Positions 60,000 to 64,000 of a stretch of 64,000 nt of DNA are shown piece after piece (the first letter of the stretch is position 1; each line of letters starts with the position of its first letter). The position numbers and the translations under genes were made by a program. The DNA is taken from assembly GCF_000949455.1 (NCBI RefSeq), contig NZ_JXXK01000008.1, positions 62,001 through 126,000 on the forward strand, written 5' to 3'. This DNA is from Ruthenibacterium lactatiformans (GTDB lineage: Bacteria > Bacillota > Clostridia > Oscillospirales > Ruminococcaceae). The notes below the pieces were generated by a model. It was not told where the DNA came from. It was given only the letters and a program-made list of their open reading frames with translations, and did not search any database.

Positions 60000-60058
60000 G
60001 AGCGGAGATTTCTTTCATTATACGCCGGAAAAGCCCGCGCGCCGCAGGCTCTGCCCGC

Positions 60059-60484
60059 TCAATGCCCCCGGCGGGAGTAACCGCCGCCGCGGCGCGCCTC
60101 GGTGACGCGGCGCAGGTCGGAGATTTTTTCCTCGCTGCGGGATTTGAACTGGCTCATCATGTCCTCAAACGACATTTCACCCTGCGGCTGCGACTGAGTG
60201 CGGGGCTGCCAGGTGCGGCCGGTATCCGCGCGCTGGGGGCGCGGGGGGCGCGGCTCAGTGCGCTTGATGGAAAGCGCGATTTTGCCCTCGGGCGAGATGC
60301 TCATCACCTTCACCTTCACGGTCTGTCCTTCGCTCAAAACGTCGGAAAGCTCCTGGATATACTCGTTGGACACCTCGGAAATGTGTACCATGCCGGTTTG
60401 GCCGCCGGGCAAAGCCACGAACGCGCCGAATTTTTTTACGCCGGTGATCTTGCCCTCTACGATGCTTCCTACCTCTACTGCCAT
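60059..60484 (-). CDS. yabR: S1 RNA-binding domain protein (YabR-like)
   Basis: A 141-residue protein. Residues 1-75 are a complete S1 domain (GSIVEGKITGVKKFGAFVAL, GMVHISEVSN, VKVKVMSI, GKIALSIKR). The tail is basic and rich in Arg, Gln and Pro. It is the usual last member of the divIC block in Firmicutes; B. subtilis YabR is the equivalent. It probably binds RNA on the ribosome. Starting at ATG 60484, 75 bases after divIC. Confidence 0.9.
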   Translation of the reverse strand: MAVEVGSIVEGKITGVKKFGAFVALPGGQTGMVHISEVSNEYIQELSDVLSEGQTVKVKVMSISPEGKIALSIKRTEPRPPRPQRADTGRTWQPRTQSQPQGEMSFEDMMSQFKSRSEEKISDLRRVTEARRGGGYSRRGH

Positions 60485-60559
60485 GGATTGCGATAACTCC
60501 TTACGTTAAATAAAGTTATAAAAATTGCGAAGCCGCAATGCTTACCAAAACCGGTGCAG

Positions 60560-60862
60560 TCAGTCCCCCGACATATCCACATAGATATGCTCGCCGGGCA
60601 GCACATATCCCAGCTTGTCGCGCGCGATGCGCTCCATATACGCCGCTTCGTCGCCGGAATCCAGTGTGCGCTGCAGCTCGGTGTTGGCCGCCTCCTGGGC
60701 GGCTACCTGCTGCGTCAGGTTCTCCAGCTGCTGGCGCTTGGAAACGATGTCGATCTGCGCAAATACAAGCGACACGCACAGATAGATGCAAACGCAAACA
60801 AGCCCTATGCGTACCGCAAGGGCCGAAAAGCCTTTTTTCTGTTTGCGCTTTCTCTCTGCCAT
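60560..60862 (-). CDS. divIC: septum formation initiator DivIC/FtsB-like
   Basis: A 100-residue bitopic protein: a basic cytoplasmic start (ERKRKQKKG), one membrane segment (~17-36) and an extracellular coiled coil (KRQQLENLTQQVAAQEAANTELQ), then the conserved YMERIARDKLGYVLPGE end. It joins FtsL and DivIB at the division site. ATG 60862 follows AAAGG. The gene lies between yabQ and the S1 gene as in other spore-formers. Confidence 0.93.
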   Translation of the reverse strand: MAERKRKQKKGFSALAVRIGLVCVCIYLCVSLVFAQIDIVSKRQQLENLTQQVAAQEAANTELQRTLDSGDEAAYMERIARDKLGYVLPGEHIYVDMSGD

Positions 60863-60948
60863 AAACCTTTCTCTTCCCCGGCCGGCGCGTTTTGCAGCAC
60901 GGCCGCACGGGGATGCTCCATCCACAAAAGGGTACACTTCCCCCAGTG

Positions 60949-61434
60949 TCACTTTGAATTATACAACACGCGGCCGCTGTTTTGCAACCTTTTCTTTCTG
61001 GCCGCCCGGCTTTTTTTCACACGGCCGGCGCTGTGCGCCGTACGCACACGCTGAAAACGCGCCGAAACCGCACCCGCAAACGGGCGCAGCACCGCGCGCC
61101 ACAGCATTACGAACGGCCAGGCCAGGCACCAGCGAACGAACGCTTCGACGCCGGAAAGCAGAGGCTCCAATGCGGCGCGGCTGGCCAAAAAACACAGCAC
61201 ACATCCCGCCAGCGTATACCAGCGCGGCTGGCCTGCATAAAAACGGCTCATGGCCGCGCTGCGGTACAAAAGCGCCCCCACGGCCAGCACAGCGGCGTCG
61301 CAGATAAAGCATACCGCTTTGCCTGAACCCAGCAGCATGCGTGCGGCGCTGTAGCCCACACACAGAAGAAACCCCAGCCCGGCGGCGTAGAACAGATCCC
61401 GCAGCGCGAGCCCCACCGGGACTCCGCCAACCAT
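60949..61434 (-). CDS. yabQ: spore cortex biosynthesis protein YabQ
   Basis: A 161-residue membrane protein with about four or five hydrophobic segments and a basic C-terminal tail (RVKKSRAARKKR). It follows yabP directly (stop and start joined as TAAATG) and precedes divIC, the same place as yabQ in Bacillus and Clostridium. It is needed for cortex formation in the spore in B. subtilis. The sequence is divergent, so position is part of the evidence. Confidence 0.85.
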   Translation of the reverse strand: MVGGVPVGLALRDLFYAAGLGFLLCVGYSAARMLLGSGKAVCFICDAAVLAVGALLYRSAAMSRFYAGQPRWYTLAGCVLCFLASRAALEPLLSGVEAFVRWCLAWPFVMLWRAVLRPFAGAVSARFQRVRTAHSAGRVKKSRAARKKRLQNSGRVLYNSK

Positions 61435-61734
61435 TTACCGCACCAGCCTTTTAAACAGGGATTCCTGTTTTTCCCGTTTGGCGGTGTACTGGACATATTC
61501 GATGGAACCGTTGATCTTCACCTCGCCCGTCTGAACGGAAAGCTCGCTGACCGTCAGCCCTTCACCGCCGATGGCAAGCGTGCCGCCGGGCGTTTCCAGC
61601 GTGGCCGTGAAAGAGTCGTAGGAGACGATGGACAAAATGCCCGTCGCTGTAAGACGCTTGCGGTCCTCTATTACAACACTGTGCGGCGTCTGCCGCGCCT
61701 GGTTCGCCGCCGGGGCGGCCGGATTGATCGTCAT
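61435..61734 (-). CDS. yabP: sporulation protein YabP
   Basis: A 99-residue protein. The YabP/YqfC core is visible: PHSVVIEDRKRLTATGILSIVSYDSF, LAIGGEGLTVSEL and GEVKINGSIEYVQY. ATG 61734 follows AGAGGTG. It is made under sporulation control in related bacteria and works with YabQ. Its presence supports an organism with spore genes. Confidence 0.92.
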   Translation of the reverse strand: MTINPAAPAANQARQTPHSVVIEDRKRLTATGILSIVSYDSFTATLETPGGTLAIGGEGLTVSELSVQTGEVKINGSIEYVQYTAKREKQESLFKRLVR

Positions 61735-61833
61735 TTGTTTTGCACCTCTCTTTATCACCATGTGTATGCAAAGAGCGGCGCGCATATGACGGCGCGCAGG
61801 AAGCCGAAGGGACTGCGTGCAAACCAAAACGGC

Positions 61834-62079
61834 TTACTCCGAAAGCACCACGTACATCTCGCGGGCAAGGTCCTTGCCTGTGGGCGCCTCGGTGGATACC
61901 ACCTTCACGCGCACGGGCCTCTGGCCGAACGCCACCTCGATGACGTCGCCTTCCTTGACGGCATAGCTTGCCTTAACGGGCTTGCCGTTCACTGTGATGC
62001 GCCCGGCGTCCGCCACCTCGTTGGCCACAGTGCGGCGTTTGATGAGATGGCTCACCTTCATAAATTTGTCAATGCGCAT
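61834..62079 (-). CDS. rqcP: S4-domain ribosome quality control factor RqcP
   Basis: An 81-residue protein that is almost only an S4 RNA-binding domain (MRIDKFMKVSHLIKRRTVANEVADAGRI, VKASYAVKEGDVIEV). It is the YabO/RqcP type, which helps RqcH extend stalled peptides on the 50S subunit. It lies between hup and yabP in the standard order. A terminator separates it from hup, so it needs read-through or its own promoter. Confidence 0.93.
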   Translation of the reverse strand: MRIDKFMKVSHLIKRRTVANEVADAGRITVNGKPVKASYAVKEGDVIEVAFGQRPVRVKVVSTEAPTGKDLAREMYVVLSE

Positions 62080-62107
62080 GGCTGCGCTCCTTTCTGTTGT
62101 CTTGTAA

Positions 62108-62144
62108 GAAAAATGCAGCCGGAGGGCTTGTCCTCCGGCTGCAT
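62108..62144 (-). terminator. terminator of hup
   Basis: ATGCAGCCGGAGG and CCTCCGGCTGCAT pair around a 6-base loop and are followed by TTTTTC on the leftward transcript. Confidence 0.85.
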
Positions 62145-62163
62145 GGAAAAGGGCCGATATCGC

Positions 62164-62439
62164 TTATTTCGCCACGGCGTCCTTCAGAGCCTTGCCGGCC
62201 TTGAAAGCGGGAGCGGTGGTAGCGGGGATCGTGATCTCCTCTTTCGTGCGGGGGTTGCGGCCTTTGCGGGCGGGGCGCTCGCGGGTCTCAAACGTGCCGA
62301 AGCCGACAAGAGCAACCTTGTCGCCGGCCTTCAAGGCCTCGGTGATGCCGTCCAGAACAGCAGCGACAGCCTTCTCGGCGTCCTTCTTGGTCAATTCAGC
62401 CTCAGCGGCAACTTTCGCGATCAGATCAACTTTGGTCAT
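62164..62439 (-). CDS. hup: DNA-binding protein HU
   Basis: A 91-residue histone-like protein: TKVDLIAKVAAEAELTKKDAEKAV, the core GDKVALVGFGTFETRERPARKGRNP and the DNA-binding arm with TKEEITIPATTAPAFKAGK. It forms dimers that bend DNA. ATG 62439 follows CGGAGG. Located between mazG and rqcP, as in many Clostridia. Confidence 0.96.
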   Translation of the reverse strand: MTKVDLIAKVAAEAELTKKDAEKAVAAVLDGITEALKAGDKVALVGFGTFETRERPARKGRNPRTKEEITIPATTAPAFKAGKALKDAVAK

Positions 62440-62488
62440 TGTAATAAACCTCCGAAATAATGATTGAGTGTATGTTTTCAAAGCACGG

Positions 62489-63298
62489 TTAGCGCTTTGT
62501 AAAAACCTCTTTTGCTCTTTTCCATAGTTTGTCCAACTCTGCGGCGCTTAAATCATCCACCGCGCAGCCCTGCTGGGCGGCCAGGCGTTCCATTTCCCTG
62601 AAGCGCCGCACAAATTTCACCGTTGCGGCGTCCAGCGCCTCTTCCGCGTCGCAGTCCAGAAAGCGCGATACGTTCGCCGCAGAAAACAGCACGTCGCCCA
62701 ATTCCTCCTGCTGCGCATCCGCACTGCCCTGCGCCACAGCCTGCTTCAGCTCCGTCAGCTCCTGTTCCAGGTCCGCGATGGCAGCCTGCGCGTCGGGATA
62801 GGTGAAGCCGTGGTCAGCCGCGCGTTTGGCCACCTTTCGGCTGCGCATCAGCGCCGGCAGGGCCGCGGGCACGCTGTCCAGGTCATCCCCCGCGCCTTCG
62901 CGGTGCTTTTCCCGGCGCTTGAGCGCCTCCCAATTCTGCAGCGCCTCGTCCGGCGTCTGTGCGCCGGCGTCCCCAAAAATATGCGGATGCCGGTAGATGA
63001 GCTTTTTGCAGATGCCCGTACAGACGTCCCCGAACGTGAACGCCCCCTGTTCTTCCTCCATACGCGTGTGCAGAGCCACCTGGAGCAACACATCGCCCAG
63101 CTCCTCGCACAGAAGGCTGGCATCGGCAAGGTCGATGGCGTCCGCCACTTCGTAGGTCTCTTCGATAAAATTCTTGCGGATGGACGTATGCGTCTGCACC
63201 TTATCCCACGGGCAGCCATTTTCCGGATCCCGCAGCAATGCGACAATCTCCAGCAGGTCTTCCATGTTATAGCGTTCTTTCTGCGTCAGCCCGTTCAT
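62489..63298 (-). CDS. mazG: nucleoside triphosphate pyrophosphohydrolase MazG
   Basis: A 269-residue protein with two MazG domains. The first has LLRDPENGCPWDKVQTH, FIEETYEVADAID and EELGDVLLQVALHT; the second has LEQELTELKQAV and EELGDVLFSAANVSRF. The EExxE-type acids that bind magnesium are intact. It removes damaged or unusual nucleotides. ATG 63298 follows AAAGGGG; the longer frame upstream is not supported. First gene of the sporulation/division block. Confidence 0.95.
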   Translation of the reverse strand: MNGLTQKERYNMEDLLEIVALLRDPENGCPWDKVQTHTSIRKNFIEETYEVADAIDLADASLLCEELGDVLLQVALHTRMEEEQGAFTFGDVCTGICKKLIYRHPHIFGDAGAQTPDEALQNWEALKRREKHREGAGDDLDSVPAALPALMRSRKVAKRAADHGFTYPDAQAAIADLEQELTELKQAVAQGSADAQQEELGDVLFSAANVSRFLDCDAEEALDAATVKFVRRFREMERLAAQQGCAVDDLSAAELDKLWKRAKEVFTKR

Positions 63299-63485
63299 GG
63301 AATACCCCTTTCCGTCTACTCCATAGATTTTACATGATAGGCCCTCACTTTGCAAGTAGTTTGGCCCTTTTTTTCCCGGATTTGCCCCCATCCGCGGGCT
63401 TTTTTTACATCTGCGGCCCCAAACTGCGCGGAACCGTTTTTCTTGCGCGGACACCATGCGCCATGGGCGCACGCCAAAGGGCAGA

Positions 63486-63525
63486 AAAGCGCGCCGCGCT
63501 CCCCTTTTCCGGGAGCGCGGCGCGC
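63486..63525 (-). terminator. terminator of the zinc-ribbon gene
   Basis: A 15-bp perfect stem (63489-63503 with 63511-63525) with TTTTC on the leftward transcript. The remainder of 63299-63582 shows no gene. Confidence 0.8.
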
Positions 63526-63582
63526 CGGCCCCGCTATATTTTTTTGCGCCTGCGGATCACCGCAAAGCGCATTTTCGGCCCG

Positions 63583-63954
63583 TTACAGTTTGCCCCCGCA
63601 CCCAGGACAAAATATGGCATGTGGGTCTACCTCCGCGCCGCACTGGGGGCAGTAGACAGCCGTCTGTGCATCGTCTGCCATGGCGGCTGCTGGCGCAGGC
63701 TCCAGCGCCGCGATATCCTTTTCGACAGCCGCGATGGTCTCTATGTAGCGCTCCACCAGCGCCGTGTTTTCCTCGCCGTTTTTGTGCAGCGCATACACCA
63801 GAGCGCCAAGCTGGCGCTGGGCGCGGCTCAGCTTGTTTTCCAGCGCCAGCAGGTCCATCTGCTTTTTGCCCTTCTGGGCCAGGTCTCCTGTTGTCTTTAC
63901 GGCCGCGTCCGCCAGCGTGGCGGCCGCGCCCTTAAGTTTATCGAACGTGGTCAT
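63583..63954 (-). CDS. coiled-coil zinc-ribbon protein
   Basis: A 123-residue protein. An N-terminal helical region (~1-85, KLKGAAATLADAAVKTTGDLAQKGKK and KLSRAQRQLGAL) is followed by a C-terminal zinc ribbon (YCPQCGAEVDPHAIFCPGCG). ATG 63954 follows AGAGGTG by 6 bases; a GTG nine bases earlier is less likely. It is widespread in Clostridia, function unknown. It is the last gene in the window, and upstream DNA is cut off. Confidence 0.8.
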   Translation of the reverse strand: MTTFDKLKGAAATLADAAVKTTGDLAQKGKKQMDLLALENKLSRAQRQLGALVYALHKNGEENTALVERYIETIAAVEKDIAALEPAPAAAMADDAQTAVYCPQCGAEVDPHAIFCPGCGGKL

Positions 63955-64000
63955 TTCCAGCACCTCTCTTATTTTACCTGTTTTACTTGAGCTTTGATTA

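Overview
The window looks like part of a chromosome of a spore-forming, anaerobic, gut-type member of the Clostridia (Bacillota), probably an Oscillospiraceae/Ruminococcaceae relative. I base this on the mazG-hup-rqcP-yabP-yabQ-divIC-S1 block at the right end, a class 3 fructose-bisphosphatase, a DUF3793-flavodoxin pair and a long-form hibernation factor. Core DNA is GC-rich. The first ~26 kb are clearly more AT-rich and look acquired. No species is assigned.

Layout. (1) 1-5.4 kb: end of a prophage late operon on the plus strand, with tail and fibre genes, an M23-type endolysin and a holin. (2) 5.5-24.7 kb: a complete Wzx/Wzy capsule or exopolysaccharide locus on the minus strand. In transcription order it has a Wzz-like co-polymerase, BY-kinase and PHP phosphatase; the initiating sugar-phosphate transferase; glycosyltransferases and a TupA-like ATP-grasp protein; polymerase and flippase; CapE-CapF-CapG for UDP-L-FucNAc; a UDP-GlcA 4-epimerase and UDP-glucose dehydrogenase for UDP-GalA; and an LCP ligase. 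(3) 24.6-25.9 kb: three copies of a recombinase-type site, two near-consensus promoters and a tyrosine recombinase gene. The layout is that of an invertible promoter, drawn here with both promoters facing away from the capsule genes (OFF). (4) 26.2 kb: the acquired DNA ends inside comM, of which only the 3' part is present.

(5) 26.6-43 kb: core and accessory genes: a GH2 beta-galactosidase, a diguanylate cyclase, a decayed IS200 copy, an XRE membrane regulator, a MATE pump behind a tandem array of a structured repeat, a DUF3793-flavodoxin operon with DtxR-type palindromes, a PAS-GGDEF-PAS-GGDEF-EAL protein, a DtxR-family regulator, an IscR-like Rrf2 regulator and an Eis-type acetyltransferase. 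(6) 43-55 kb: citrate synthase, a nucleoside-salvage group (deoC, BMP lipoprotein, cdd, deoD), a protein phosphatase, fbp, a radical SAM enzyme and an rRNA methyltransferase. (7) 55-64 kb: a second copy of each of two dispersed repeats, a frameshifted HIT gene, a MerR-controlled ABC transporter, hpf, and the sporulation/division block ending with mazG and a zinc-ribbon protein.

The most interesting signals are the predicted capsule phase switch, a small repeat whose copies sit between duplicated TATAATA sequences and keep paired stems by covariation, and a second repeat family lodged in transcription terminators.
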